From positions 558,001 through 622,000 of the forward strand of contig NZ_JBBHJW010000001.1 in NCBI RefSeq assembly GCF_037482845.1: a stretch of DNA of 64,000 nucleotides. The letters are read 5' to 3'. The notes under the pieces were generated by a model. The model did no database searches. It saw only the letters and a list, made by a program, of their open reading frames with translations, and was not told the origin of the DNA. The position numbers and the translations under genes are program-made. This document shows positions 15,452-24,278 of the stretch, one piece after another; position 1 is the stretch's first letter, and every line of letters starts with the position of its first letter. Origin of the DNA: Paucibacter_B soli (GTDB lineage Bacteria; Pseudomonadota; Gammaproteobacteria; Burkholderiales; Burkholderiaceae_C).

Positions 15452-15847
15452 TTATTCTGCAGCGGCTTCCACGGTGGCTTCGGCCACTTCGGGGCGATCC
15501 ACCAACTCGACAAACGCCATCGGAGCGTTGTCGCCGACGCGGAAACCCATCTTCAAGATGCGGGTGTAGCCGCCCGGACGGGTGTTGTAGCGCGGGCCCA
15601 GCTCGTTGAAGAGCTTGGTGACGATTTCGCGGTCGCGCAGGCGGGCAAAGGCCAGGCGGCGGTTCGCCACGGTAGCCACCTTGGCCAGCGTGATGAGGGG
15701 CTCAACGACGCGACGCAGTTCCTTGGCCTTGGGGACCGTGGTCTTGATGGCTTCGTGACGCAGCAGCGACACAGCCATATTGCGCAGCATGGCGGCGCGG
15801 TGCTCGCTGGTACGGTTGAGCTTACGGAGTCCGTTACGGTGACGCAT
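15452..15847 (-). CDS. rplQ: 50S ribosomal protein L17
   Basis: A 131-residue large-subunit protein near the exit of the peptide tunnel. It starts MRHRNGLRKLNRTSEHRAAM, the conserved L17 N-terminus, with HEAIKTTVPKAKELRRVVE and the GDNAPMAFVELVD C-terminal motif. It follows rpoA by 102 bp as the last gene of the alpha operon, before a strong terminator. Confidence 0.98.
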   Translation of the reverse strand: MRHRNGLRKLNRTSEHRAAMLRNMAVSLLRHEAIKTTVPKAKELRRVVEPLITLAKVATVANRRLAFARLRDREIVTKLFNELGPRYNTRPGGYTRILKMGFRVGDNAPMAFVELVDRPEVAEATVEAAAE

Positions 15848-15949
15848 GGTGCTTTTCCTTTCCTAAATAATCGCCGGCAGCCGTATCAGGTACTGCCGGG
15901 TGCACCGGCTGGGGTTGGTCAGCGCCCCAGCCACTTTCAAAACTACTTG

Positions 15950-16939
15950 TTAACGCTTGTCCAGGCCTTGCGGCGGCCAGTTTTCCAGGCGGGCACCCAG
16001 GGTCAGGCCGCGCGAAGCCAGCACTTCCTTGATTTCGTTGAGCGACTTGCGACCCAGATTCGGGGTCTTCAGCAGCTCGGTCTCGGTACGCTGGATCAGG
16101 TCGCCGATGTAGTAGATGTTTTCGGCCTTCAGGCAGTTGGCCGAACGCACCGTCAGCTCAAGCTCGTCGACCGGGCGCAGCAGGATCGGGTCGAAGCTGC
16201 TGGAGCGCTGGGCCGGCTGGTCGAAGGCGTCGACCAGGTCGGTGCCTTGCAACTGAGCGAAGACGGCGAGCTGTTCAACCAGAATCTTGGCCGAGGCACG
16301 GATCGCTTCCTCGGGCGAAATCGCACCGTTGGTTTCGATTTCCATGACCAGCTTATCCAGATCGGTACGCTGCTCAACGCGGGCGTTTTCGACGGCGTAG
16401 CTGACGCGGCGCACAGGCGAGAACGAAGCGTCCAGCACGATACGACCAATGCTCTTAGTCGGCTCGTCGCCGTAACGGCGCATCGTGCCGGGCACATAGC
16501 CACGGCCCTTCTCGACCTTGATCTGCATGTCCAGCTTGCCGCCTTGCGACAGATGGGCGATCACGTGGTCCGGGTTGATGATCTCGACGTCGTGCGGAGT
16601 CTGGATGTCGGCAGCCGTCACCGGGCCTTCACCTTCCTTGCGCAGGACCAGGGTCACTTCCTCACGGTTGTGCAGACGGAACACCACACCCTTGAGGTTG
16701 AGCATGATGTGAACGACATCTTCTTGCACGCCATCGATGGCCGAGTACTCGTGGAGCACCCCAGCGATCGTGACTTCCGTCGGCGCATAACCCACCATCG
16801 AGGACAGCAGCACACGGCGCAGGGCATTGCCCAGGGTGTGGCCATAACCGCGTTCGAACGGCTCCAGGGTGACCTTGGCGCGGTGACCGCCCAGGGGCTC
16901 CACATTGATGGATTTGGGTTTGAGCAGATTGGTTTGCAT
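15950..16939 (-). CDS. rpoA: DNA-directed RNA polymerase subunit alpha
   Basis: The 329-residue alpha subunit, the dimer on which core polymerase assembles. The N-terminal domain includes LEPFERGYGHTLGNALRRVL, the assembly motif; the C-terminal domain (from about residue 245) has LRPVDELELTVRSANCLKAE and LGRKSLNEIKEVLASRGL, which bind UP elements and activators. It lies between rpsD (139 bp away) and rplQ, the usual alpha-operon position. Confidence 0.99.
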   Translation of the reverse strand: MQTNLLKPKSINVEPLGGHRAKVTLEPFERGYGHTLGNALRRVLLSSMVGYAPTEVTIAGVLHEYSAIDGVQEDVVHIMLNLKGVVFRLHNREEVTLVLRKEGEGPVTAADIQTPHDVEIINPDHVIAHLSQGGKLDMQIKVEKGRGYVPGTMRRYGDEPTKSIGRIVLDASFSPVRRVSYAVENARVEQRTDLDKLVMEIETNGAISPEEAIRASAKILVEQLAVFAQLQGTDLVDAFDQPAQRSSSFDPILLRPVDELELTVRSANCLKAENIYYIGDLIQRTETELLKTPNLGRKSLNEIKEVLASRGLTLGARLENWPPQGLDKR

Positions 16940-17078
16940 GAGGTCTTTCTTTCAATACCCTCGGTTCGTTACACCGATAAGGCTGATGGACCAACCGGGT
17001 GCAGGCCAGCAATAGCCAGACCCGGACGAGGAACAGCCGAGCAGGCCCCTCAGGAGCCGCTCGGCAGACACGGGTCGA

Positions 17079-17702
17079 TTAGCGCGAGTACAACTCAACG
17101 ATCAGCGATTCGTTGATTTCAGCACCGAATTCATCACGGTCCGGAGCCTTCTTGAACACGCCTTCTAGCTTGCTGCCGTCCACGGCAACCCAGGCCGGTA
17201 GGCCGATGGAATCAGCCAGCTTGAACGCGTCGATGATGCGCAGCTGCTTCTTGGCCTTTTCGCGCACGGCGACCACGTCACCGGCCTTGACCAGGTAGGA
17301 AGCGATGTTCACGACTTCACCGTTCACGGTGATGCCCTTGTGCGAGACCAGCTGACGTGCTTCAGCGCGCGTCGAGCCGAAGCCCATGCGGTAGACGACG
17401 TTGTCCAGACGCGATTCCAGCAGGGTCAGCAGGTTCACGCCGGTCGAGCCCTTGCGGCGCTCGGCCTCGGCGAAGTAGCGGCGGAACTGACGCTCCAGCA
17501 CGCCGTACATGCGCTTGACCTTCTGCTTCTCACGCAGTTGCAGACCGAAGTCCGAGGTGCGCTGACCGGAAGTGCGACCATGTTGACCAGGCTTGGAATC
17601 AAACTTGGCCTTGTCGCTGATGGCGCGGCGGGCGCTCTTCAGGAACAGGTCGGTGCCTTCGCGGCGGGAAAGTTTGGCCTTGGGGCCGAGATAACGTGCC
17701 AC
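17079..17702 (-). CDS. rpsD: 30S ribosomal protein S4
   Basis: A 207-residue primary 16S-binding protein and, in E. coli, the autorepressor of the alpha operon. MARYLGPKAKLSRREGTDLF opens it and the S4 RNA-binding domain (LESRLDNVVYRMGFGSTRAE, ARQLVSHKGITVNG) is intact. The N-terminal cysteines of zinc-binding S4 forms are absent, so this is the zinc-free form. It is set apart from rpsK by a 219-bp spacer holding a long hairpin. Confidence 0.98.
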   Translation of the reverse strand: MARYLGPKAKLSRREGTDLFLKSARRAISDKAKFDSKPGQHGRTSGQRTSDFGLQLREKQKVKRMYGVLERQFRRYFAEAERRKGSTGVNLLTLLESRLDNVVYRMGFGSTRAEARQLVSHKGITVNGEVVNIASYLVKAGDVVAVREKAKKQLRIIDAFKLADSIGLPAWVAVDGSKLEGVFKKAPDRDEFGAEINESLIVELYSR

Positions 17703-17845
17703 TTTGCGTGTCCTTGTTCAATCTGACGCAGGTCTGCCGCAGTAAGCAGCTGAGCTTGCGCGAGTCCGGCCAGTGTTTTTCTAGGCTCGAACGGTGGTCT
17801 TAGGAGGCTTTCGAGACATCCGGGGGATGCGTCATGGGCCTCAGC

Positions 17846-17880
17846 AAAACAGCCGGCGCGGCACTTGCGTGCCCGCCGGC
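17846..17880 (-). terminator. Long GC-rich hairpin with T-run in the rpsK-rpsD spacer
   Basis: Read on the minus strand, GCCGGCGGGCAC and GTGCCGCGCCGGC pair around GCAA with one unpaired base and a small mismatch, followed by TGTTTTGC. This could be an intrinsic terminator or attenuator in front of rpsD, or a protein-binding leader. The T-run is short, so termination would be partial. Confidence 0.5.
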
Positions 17881-17921
17881 GCGGGGGTCAAAACCGCGAT
17901 TATCGCACTAAAGACGAAATC

Positions 17922-18326
17922 TTAGATACGACGACGCTTCTGCGGACGGCAACCGTTGTGCGGCACCGGCGTCACGTCGGAAATCGAGTTGATGCGGATG
18001 CCGAGTGCAGCCAGGGCACGAACCGAAGACTCACGGCCAGGGCCGGGGCCCTTGATCTTGACGTCGAGGTTCTTGATGCCTTGTTCCTGAGCGGCGCGGC
18101 CCGCCACCTCAGCAGCCACCTGGGCAGCGAAGGGCGTCGACTTGCGCGAACCCTTGAAGCCCTGACCACCCGACGAAGCCCAGGACAGGGCGCCGCCTTG
18201 ACGGTCGGTGATGGTGATGATGGTGTTGTTGAACGAAGCGTGGACGTGCGCAATGCCGTCGGCAACGTTCTTGCGAACCTTCTTGCGAACGCGCTGGGCA
18301 GCCGAGTTATTGGGTGCTTTTGCCAT
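17922..18326 (-). CDS. rpsK: 30S ribosomal protein S11
   Basis: A 134-residue platform protein of the 30S subunit. Conserved segments are IAHVHASFNNTIITITDRQG, GFKGSRKSTPFAAQVAAE and the C-terminal PVPHNGCRPQKRRRI. It starts 28 bp after rpsM. Length matches the family. Confidence 0.98.
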   Translation of the reverse strand: MAKAPNNSAAQRVRKKVRKNVADGIAHVHASFNNTIITITDRQGGALSWASSGGQGFKGSRKSTPFAAQVAAEVAGRAAQEQGIKNLDVKIKGPGPGRESSVRALAALGIRINSISDVTPVPHNGCRPQKRRRI

Positions 18327-18354
18327 GATGAGCTTTCTTCAGTGGGGCCGCGCG

Positions 18355-18720
18355 TTACTTCTTGCCGGTAGCGGCGGACTTACGCGGACCCTTGCGGGTA
18401 CGTGCGTTCGTACGCGTGCGCTGACCGCGCATCGGCAGGCCACGGCGGTGACGGAAGCCGCGATAGCAGCCCAGATCCATCAGACGCTTGATGTTGATCG
18501 ACATCTCACGGCGCAGATCGCCTTCGATGGTCATGCGACCCACTTCGTCACGGATCTTTTCCAGATCAGCGTCGGTGAGGTCCTTGACCTTCTTGTCGAA
18601 CGGAATGCCGCAAGTGGTGCAGATCTTCTGTGCGGTCGTACGGCCAATGCCGTAGATCGAAGTCAGACCGATCTCAGTGTGCTTTTGCGGCGGAATGTTG
18701 ATACCAGCAATACGTGCCAT
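18355..18720 (-). CDS. rpsM: 30S ribosomal protein S13
   Basis: A 121-residue head protein of the 30S subunit, touching P-site tRNA and the 50S bridge. MARIAGINIPPQKHTEIGLT is the conserved start, with GIGRTTAQKIC and the basic tail GLPMRGQRTRTNARTRKGPR that reaches the decoding region. It follows rpmJ by 34 bp. Confidence 0.98.
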   Translation of the reverse strand: MARIAGINIPPQKHTEIGLTSIYGIGRTTAQKICTTCGIPFDKKVKDLTDADLEKIRDEVGRMTIEGDLRREMSINIKRLMDLGCYRGFRHRRGLPMRGQRTRTNARTRKGPRKSAATGKK

Positions 18721-18754
18721 GTGCGTCCTCTAATTCGCTCGTGTCGTGCAGCAA

Positions 18755-18868
18755 TCAGCCTTGGCGCTGCTTGTGGCGCGGATCTGTACAGATCACACGC
18801 ACCACGCCCTTGCGGCGGATGACTTTGCAATTGCGGCACATTGCCTTGACGGATGCCGAAACTTTCAT
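18755..18868 (-). CDS. rpmJ: 50S ribosomal protein L36
   Basis: A 37-residue protein starting MKVSASVKAMCRNCKVIRRK and ending PRHKQRQG. The zinc ligands of the C+ form are present: C11, C14, C27 and H32. It lies between infA and rpsM, its standard position. Confidence 0.97.
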   Translation of the reverse strand: MKVSASVKAMCRNCKVIRRKGVVRVICTDPRHKQRQG

Positions 18869-18926
18869 GGTCTGCTCCTTGACCTACTCATTAACGCTCA
18901 AACAGCGTGCCCGGGGAAACCTTAGC

Positions 18927-19145
18927 TCACTTCGCCCGGAACACGATGCGAGCACGACTCAAATCGTACGGCGTCAGCTCCACGGTCACTTTGTCACCAG
19001 GGAGGATGCGTATGTAGTGCATACGCATCTTGCCGGAGATGTGACCGAGAACGACATGGCCGTTCTCCAACTTCACTCGAAACGTAGCGTTGGGGAGGTT
19101 CTCCAGAATCTCACCCTGCATCTGTATGACGTCGTCTTTCGCCAT
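18927..19145 (-). CDS. infA: Translation initiation factor IF-1
   Basis: A 72-residue single OB-fold (S1-like) protein that binds the ribosomal A site during initiation. MAKDDVIQMQGEILENLPNA, FRVKLENGHVVLGHISGKMR and ILPGDKVTVELTPYDLSRAR are all family-typical. It lies 48 bp after secY in the usual secY-infA-rpmJ order. Confidence 0.98.
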   Translation of the reverse strand: MAKDDVIQMQGEILENLPNATFRVKLENGHVVLGHISGKMRMHYIRILPGDKVTVELTPYDLSRARIVFRAK

Positions 19146-19193
19146 GCCTACGCTTCTTGCTCAGTTGGTCTAATTCACCTTCAGGTCGGCCTT

Positions 19194-20504
19194 TCAGCCA
19201 GCCTTGAAATTTGCCTTCTTCAGCAGCGACTCGTACTGCTGACTCATCACGTAAGACTGAACCTGGGCCCAGAAGTCCATGGTGACCACGACGATGATCA
19301 ACAGGGAGGTGCCGCCGAAGTAGAACGGAACGTTGTACTTCAGCGTCAGGAACTCAGGCAGCAGGCACACACCGGTGATGTAGATGGCGCCAGCCATGGT
19401 CAAACGCGACAGGATCTTGTCGATGTGCTTGGCGGTCTGCTCACCAGGACGAATCCCGGGGATGAAGGCGCCGCTCTTCTTCAGGTTGTCTGCGGTCTCA
19501 CGGCTGTTGAACACCAGCGCCGTATAGAAGAAGCAGAAGAACACGATCGCAGCAGCGTAGAGCAGCACATAGATCGGCTGACCCGGACGCAGCATGTCAG
19601 CGATGTCCTTCAACCAGCGCATGCTGTCACCCGTGGCAAACCAGCTCACCAGCGTGGTCGGCAACAGGATAATCGACGACGCGAAGATCGGCGGAATCAC
19701 ACCCGACATGTTCAGCTTGAGCGGCAGGTGCGAAGACTGACCACCGTAGACCTTGTTGCCGACCTGGCGCTTGGCGTAGTTCACCAAGATCTTGCGCTGA
19801 CCGCGCTCGACAAACACCACCAGATAAGTCACGGCCACGATGATGGCAGCCACGATGAGGAAGGACACAGGGCCCATCGCACCGGTACGCACCAACTCCA
19901 GCAAGCCACCAATCGCGCCAGGCAGACCCGCGGCGATACCGCCGAAGATCAGGATCGAGATCCCGTTGCCCAGACCACGCTCGGTGATCTGCTCGCCCAA
20001 CCACATCAGGAACATCGTTCCGGCCACCAAGCTCGTCACCGCGGTGAGGCGGAAACCAAAACCAGGCGCAATCACCAGGCCAGGCGAACTTTCAAGCGCG
20101 AGCGCAATGCTCAGCGATTGGAAAATGGCCAGACCCAGCGTGCCGTAACGCGTGTACTGCGTGATCTTGCGACGCCCTGCTTCGCCTTCCTTCTTCAGCG
20201 ACTCCAGCTGCGGCAGCACATACGTCATCAACTGGATGACGATGGAGGCCGAGATGTAGGGCGTGATGCCCAGCGCGAAGACGGTGAAGCGCGACAACGC
20301 ACCGCCCGAGAACATGTTGAACAGGCTCAGGATGCCACCCTCCTGACCCTTGAAGAACTGCTGCAGCTGCGCCGGATCGATACCAGGCACGGGGATATGC
20401 GCCCCGAGTCGGTACACCACCAGCGCCAGCAGCAGGAACACAAGCCGGCGACGCAAGTCGCCGAACTTGCCGCTCTTGGCCAGTTGGTTTGCGTTGGTAG
20501 CCAC
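19194..20504 (-). CDS. secY: Preprotein translocase subunit SecY
   Basis: The 436-residue channel subunit of the Sec translocon in the inner membrane, partner of the SecE encoded at 48269-48652. About ten membrane segments are visible. PVPGIDPAQL lies in the first periplasmic/plug region, YISASIVIQLMTYVLPQLES in helix 2, and RGLGNGISILIFGGIAAGLP and IPGIRPGEQTAKHIDKILSR are conserved cytoplasmic elements. It follows rplO by 20 bp. Confidence 0.98.
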   Translation of the reverse strand: MATNANQLAKSGKFGDLRRRLVFLLLALVVYRLGAHIPVPGIDPAQLQQFFKGQEGGILSLFNMFSGGALSRFTVFALGITPYISASIVIQLMTYVLPQLESLKKEGEAGRRKITQYTRYGTLGLAIFQSLSIALALESSPGLVIAPGFGFRLTAVTSLVAGTMFLMWLGEQITERGLGNGISILIFGGIAAGLPGAIGGLLELVRTGAMGPVSFLIVAAIIVAVTYLVVFVERGQRKILVNYAKRQVGNKVYGGQSSHLPLKLNMSGVIPPIFASSIILLPTTLVSWFATGDSMRWLKDIADMLRPGQPIYVLLYAAAIVFFCFFYTALVFNSRETADNLKKSGAFIPGIRPGEQTAKHIDKILSRLTMAGAIYITGVCLLPEFLTLKYNVPFYFGGTSLLIIVVVTMDFWAQVQSYVMSQQYESLLKKANFKAG

Positions 20505-20524
20505 TCGCCTGATCCCTTGCCGCC

Positions 20525-20956
20525 TTAGGCGACCGAGCCGCCAGCGGCTTCGATGGCCGCCTTGGCACCAGCCGTCGCAGCCACGCCCTTGAGCGCGACC
20601 TTGCGGCTGATGGCGCCCGACAGGATGACCTTGACGTTCTTGGCCAGCTCGGGCACGAGGCCCACGGCCTTGAGCGTCAGCACGTCGATTTCATCGCCAG
20701 CCAGGCCTTGCAGATCGCTCAGCGTGATTTCGGCGTTGAAGGGACGAGCCAGCGACTTGAAGCCACGCTTGGGCAGACGACGCTGCAGGGGCATCTGGCC
20801 GCCTTCGAAGCCGACCTTGTGGTAGCCACCGGCGCGCGACTTTTGACCCTTGTGGCCACGGCCGGCAGTCTTGCCCAGACCCGAGCCAATGCCACGGCCC
20901 ACACGACGCTTGGCGTGCTTGGCGCCAGCGGCAGGCTTGATGGTATTGAGTTGCAT
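20525..20956 (-). CDS. rplO: 50S ribosomal protein L15
   Basis: A 143-residue, glycine-rich protein of the large subunit. MQLNTIKPAAGAKHAKRRVG, GRGIGSGLGKTAGRGHKGQK and GFEGGQMPLQRRLPKRGF are its hallmark segments. It lies between rpmD and secY. Confidence 0.98.
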   Translation of the reverse strand: MQLNTIKPAAGAKHAKRRVGRGIGSGLGKTAGRGHKGQKSRAGGYHKVGFEGGQMPLQRRLPKRGFKSLARPFNAEITLSDLQGLAGDEIDVLTLKAVGLVPELAKNVKVILSGAISRKVALKGVAATAGAKAAIEAAGGSVA

Positions 20957-20982
20957 CTTGTTGTCCTTAGTCCGTGATGTGC

Positions 20983-21165
20983 TTAGAGCACTTGCACGAG
21001 GTAGGCGATCTTGTTGATCATGCCGCGAACCGCGGGCGTGTCTTCCAACACGCTGGTGCTGTTCATCTTGCGCAGGCCGAGTCCAGCCACGGTGGCGCGG
21101 TGCGATGCACGCGTACCGATGGGGCTGCGAACCAGCTTGACCGTCAGAGTTTTCTTGTCAGACAT
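20983..21165 (-). CDS. rpmD: 50S ribosomal protein L30
   Basis: A 60-residue protein, KTLTVKLVRSPIGTRASHRA, then VAGLGLRKMNSTSVLEDTPA, the bacterial L30 signature. It lies 20 bp after rpsE. Confidence 0.97.
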   Translation of the reverse strand: MSDKKTLTVKLVRSPIGTRASHRATVAGLGLRKMNSTSVLEDTPAVRGMINKIAYLVQVL

Positions 21166-21185
21166 GTGTCTCTCCAGTGCAGCGA

Positions 21186-21704
21186 TCAGCCGACGATGTC
21201 TTCGACCGACTTGCCGCGCTTGGCTGCCACTTCGGCTGCCGTGGTGGAGCGCTTCAGCGCGTCCAGCGTGGCGCGAACCATGTTGTAGGGGTTGGTCGAA
21301 CCGTGGCTCTTGGTCACGATGTCGGTCACGCCCATCACTTCGAACACGGCACGCATCGGGCCACCAGCGATCACGCCGGTACCAGTCTTGGCCGGGATCA
21401 TCATGACGCGGGCAGCGCCGTGCTCGCCATTCACGCTGTGGTGAATGGTGCCGTTGCGCAGGTTCACCTTGACCATATTGCGGCGTGCCGACTCCATGGC
21501 CTTCTGCACGGCGACCGGAACTTCCTTCGCCTTGCCCTTGCCCATGCCGATACGGCCGTCGCCGTCACCCACCACCGTCAGCGCTGCGAAAGACAGCGTG
21601 CGGCCGCCCTTCACCACCTTGGTGACGCGGTTGACCGCGATCATCTTTTCCTTCAGGCCGTCGTCATTGCCTTCAGTCTGCGCACGTGCTTGAAACTTTG
21701 CCAT
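21186..21704 (-). CDS. rpsE: 30S ribosomal protein S5
   Basis: A 172-residue 30S protein involved in decoding fidelity. The double-stranded-RNA-binding-like N-domain has VTKVVKGGRTLSFAALTVVG, and the C-domain has the IPAKTGTGVIAGGPMRAVFE motif. It lies between rplR and rpmD with short spacers. Confidence 0.98.
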   Translation of the reverse strand: MAKFQARAQTEGNDDGLKEKMIAVNRVTKVVKGGRTLSFAALTVVGDGDGRIGMGKGKAKEVPVAVQKAMESARRNMVKVNLRNGTIHHSVNGEHGAARVMMIPAKTGTGVIAGGPMRAVFEVMGVTDIVTKSHGSTNPYNMVRATLDALKRSTTAAEVAAKRGKSVEDIVG

Positions 21705-21722
21705 TTCGAATTCCTTTATGCG

Positions 21723-22088
21723 TCAGAACTGCAGGCCGGCTTCACGAGCAGCTTCGGCCAGAGCCTTGACACGACCGTGGTAGGCAAAGCCCGCGCGGTC
21801 GAAAGCCACTTTCTCGATGCCAGCAGCCTTGGCCTTTTCGGCGATACGCTTGCCGATCAGGGTCGCAGCAGCGACGTTGCCACCCTTGCCATCGGCGCCC
21901 AGCTGAGCGCGGACTTCCTTCTCGGCAGTCGAGGCGCTGGCCAGCACCTGGGAACCGTCGTCGGAGATGACGCTGGCGTAGATGTGCAGGTTGGAGCGGA
22001 ACACCGTCAGGCGAGCCACACGTTGCACGGCGATACGTGCACGGGTTTGACGCGAGCGACGGATGCGCTGTTCTTTTTTGGTCAACAT
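21723..22088 (-). CDS. rplR: 50S ribosomal protein L18
   Basis: A 121-residue 5S-rRNA-binding protein. RLTVFRSNLHIYASVISDDG and FDRAGFAYHGRVKALAEAAR, then EAGLQF, are typical L18 segments. It begins 11 bp after rplF. Confidence 0.98.
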   Translation of the reverse strand: MLTKKEQRIRRSRQTRARIAVQRVARLTVFRSNLHIYASVISDDGSQVLASASTAEKEVRAQLGADGKGGNVAAATLIGKRIAEKAKAAGIEKVAFDRAGFAYHGRVKALAEAAREAGLQF

Positions 22089-22099
22089 GGCGCTGCTCC

Positions 22100-22633
22100 T
22101 TACTTCTTCTTGGTCTCTTTGAGGGAGACCTTCTCGTCGGAATAGCGGATGCCCTTGCCCTTATAAGGCTCGGGAGGACGGATCGCGCGAACTTCAGCGG
22201 CGATCTGACCCACCACTTGGCGGTCCGCACCCTTGATCAGGATTTCGGTCTGGGTCGGGCACTCAACCTTGATGCCAGCCGGCATGTCCTTCACCACGGG
22301 GTGAGAGAAACCGATCTGCAGGTTCAGCTTCTGACCTTGAGCCTGGGCACGATAGCCCACGCCGACCAGATTCAGCTTGCGCTCGAAGCCCTTGCTCACA
22401 CCGCTGACCATATTGGCCACCAGGGCGCGCATCGTGCCGCTCAGCGCATCGGCATCGGCCGACTCGTTCACCGGAGTGAAGGTCAGCTTGCCAGCGTCGT
22501 TCTTCACGCTCACCAGAGCATTGGCCGGACGAACCAGCGTGCCCAGGGAGCCCTTCACGCTGATCTGCTCAGCGGTGATCGTCACGTCCACACCTTGCGG
22601 GACGGCGACCGGCATTTTTCCTACGCGGGACAT
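22100..22633 (-). CDS. rplF: 50S ribosomal protein L6
   Basis: A 177-residue two-domain protein at the base of the L7/L12 stalk. MSRVGKMPVAVPQGVDVTIT opens it, GFERKLNLVGVGYRAQAQGQ sits in the centre, and EVRAIRPPEPYKGKGIRYSD is the conserved C-terminal motif. Confidence 0.98.
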   Translation of the reverse strand: MSRVGKMPVAVPQGVDVTITAEQISVKGSLGTLVRPANALVSVKNDAGKLTFTPVNESADADALSGTMRALVANMVSGVSKGFERKLNLVGVGYRAQAQGQKLNLQIGFSHPVVKDMPAGIKVECPTQTEILIKGADRQVVGQIAAEVRAIRPPEPYKGKGIRYSDEKVSLKETKKK

Positions 22634-22652
22634 TGTCTGTCTCTCCTTGCGC

Positions 22653-23048
22653 TTAGGCGACGTAGCAGAGCACTTCGCCGCCGATACCGGCTTGACGTGC
22701 CTTGCGGTCAGTCATCACGCCCTTCGGCGTGGTGACAATCGCCACACCCAGGCCATTCATGACCTGAGGAATATCGTGGCGGCCCTTGTAGATGCGCAGG
22801 CCGGGACGGCTCACGCGCTCGATGCGCTCGATCACCGGACGGCCGGCGTAATACTTCAGCGCGATCTCCAGCTCCGGGCGGGCTGCGTCGCCGCGCACCG
22901 CGAAACCGTCGATATAGCCTTCGTCCTTCAGGACCTTGGCGATCGCAACCTTCAGCTTCGAGGAAGGCATCACGACACTGACCTTCTCAACGCTCTGAGC
23001 GTTGCGAATGCGGGTCAGCATATCGGCGATAGGATCACTCATGCTCAT
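22653..23048 (-). CDS. rpsH: 30S ribosomal protein S8
   Basis: A 131-residue primary 16S-binding protein; in E. coli it represses the spc operon by binding near rplE. MSMSDPIADMLTRIRNAQ and the C-terminal GVAIVTTPKGVMTDRKARQA are diagnostic. The first ATG is preceded by AGGAG at good spacing, so it was kept over the ATG two codons later. Confidence 0.98.
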   Translation of the reverse strand: MSMSDPIADMLTRIRNAQSVEKVSVVMPSSKLKVAIAKVLKDEGYIDGFAVRGDAARPELEIALKYYAGRPVIERIERVSRPGLRIYKGRHDIPQVMNGLGVAIVTTPKGVMTDRKARQAGIGGEVLCYVA

Positions 23049-23071
23049 ACGAAATCTCCTAAACCTGCCGA

Positions 23072-23377
23072 TTACCAGCTGGCCTTGACGACACCGGGGA
23101 TGTCGCCCTTGAAGGCCAGCTCACGAATCTTGTTACGGGCCAGGCCGAACTTGCGGAAGGTACCGCGCGGACGACCGGTCAACTCGCAGCGGTTACGCAG
23201 GCGAGTCGGGTATGCATTGCGGGGCAGCTTCTGCAGCTCGAGGCGAGCGGCGTAACGCTCCTCATCCGACTTCTTGGCGTCGTTGATGATGGCCTTCAGG
23301 TCCGCGTACTTCTTGGCAAACTTGGCGACGAGTTGTTCGCGCTTCAGTTCACGTTGTTTGATCGAAGTTTTAGCCAC
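23072..23377 (-). CDS. rpsN: 30S ribosomal protein S14
   Basis: A 101-residue long-form S14, without the CxxC zinc motif of the short form. MAKTSIKQRELKREQLVAKF and RNRCELTGRPRGTFRKFGLA are conserved. It begins 8 bp after rplE. Confidence 0.98.
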   Translation of the reverse strand: MAKTSIKQRELKREQLVAKFAKKYADLKAIINDAKKSDEERYAARLELQKLPRNAYPTRLRNRCELTGRPRGTFRKFGLARNKIRELAFKGDIPGVVKASW

Positions 23378-23385
23378 AGATCACC

Positions 23386-23925
23386 TCAGTTCTTGAACGG
23401 GAAGCGGAAGGCGCCGAGCAGGGCCTTGGCTTCGTCATCCGTCTTGGCAGTCGTCGTGATGCTGATGTTCAGACCACGCAGAGCATCCACCTTGTCGTAT
23501 TCGATTTCGGGGAAGATGATCTGTTCTTTGACGCCGATGTTGTAGTTGCCGCGACCGTCAAACGAACGACCCGAGATACCGCGGAAGTCACGAACGCGCG
23601 GCAGCGCGATCGTCACGAAACGGTCCAGGAATTCGTACATCTGAACGCCACGCAGGGTGACCATGCAGCCGATAGGCACGCCGTCACGAATCTTGAAGCC
23701 GGCGATAGCCTTCTTCGACTTCGTGATCACGGGCTTCTGGCCGGCAATCTTGGTCAGGTCGCTCACGGCGTGGTCCATGACCTTCTTGTCGGCGACCGCC
23801 TCGCTCACACCCATATTGAGCGTGATCTTGGTGATGCGCGGCACTTCCATGATCGACTTGTAGCCAAACTTCTCAACGAGGCCTGGCACAACTTTTTCGC
23901 GATAAAACGCTTGCAAACGAGCCAT
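23386..23925 (-). CDS. rplE: 50S ribosomal protein L5
   Basis: A 179-residue 5S-rRNA-binding protein at the central protuberance. MARLQAFYREKVVPGLVEKF, the GQKPVITKSKKAIAGFKIRD loop and GISGRSFDGRGNYNIGVKEQ are family signatures. It lies between rplX and rpsN in the spc operon. Confidence 0.98.
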   Translation of the reverse strand: MARLQAFYREKVVPGLVEKFGYKSIMEVPRITKITLNMGVSEAVADKKVMDHAVSDLTKIAGQKPVITKSKKAIAGFKIRDGVPIGCMVTLRGVQMYEFLDRFVTIALPRVRDFRGISGRSFDGRGNYNIGVKEQIIFPEIEYDKVDALRGLNISITTTAKTDDEAKALLGAFRFPFKN

Positions 23926-23935
23926 GTCGGACCTC

Positions 23936-24253
23936 TTAAGCCTTGATCTCTTCGCCGGTCGACTTGTAAACGCGCACCTTCTTGCCGTCGGCGAGGAGCT
24001 TGATGCCCACGCGATCGGCCTTGCCGGATGCAGCGTTGAAAATCGCCACGTTGGATTGATGGATGGGCATCGTCTTGTCGACCACGCCGCCGGTGGTGCC
24101 CTTCATGGGGTTGGGCTTGACGTGCTTCTTGACGATATTGACGCCGTCCACCACGAGGTGTGCGTCATCGACACGCTGCGACACAGTGCCGCGCTTGCCC
24201 TTATCGCGGCCGGTCAACACGATGACCTCGTCGCCTTTACGAATCTTGTTCAT
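23936..24253 (-). CDS. rplX: 50S ribosomal protein L24
   Basis: A 105-residue assembly-initiator protein with a KOW motif near its start (KIRKGDEVIVLTGRDKGKRG). VDGVNIVKKHVKPNPMKGTT is also typical. It begins 25 bp after rplN. Confidence 0.98.
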   Translation of the reverse strand: MNKIRKGDEVIVLTGRDKGKRGTVSQRVDDAHLVVDGVNIVKKHVKPNPMKGTTGGVVDKTMPIHQSNVAIFNAASGKADRVGIKLLADGKKVRVYKSTGEEIKA

Positions 24254-24278
24254 GGCAATACCTTTGACTTGACGATGC

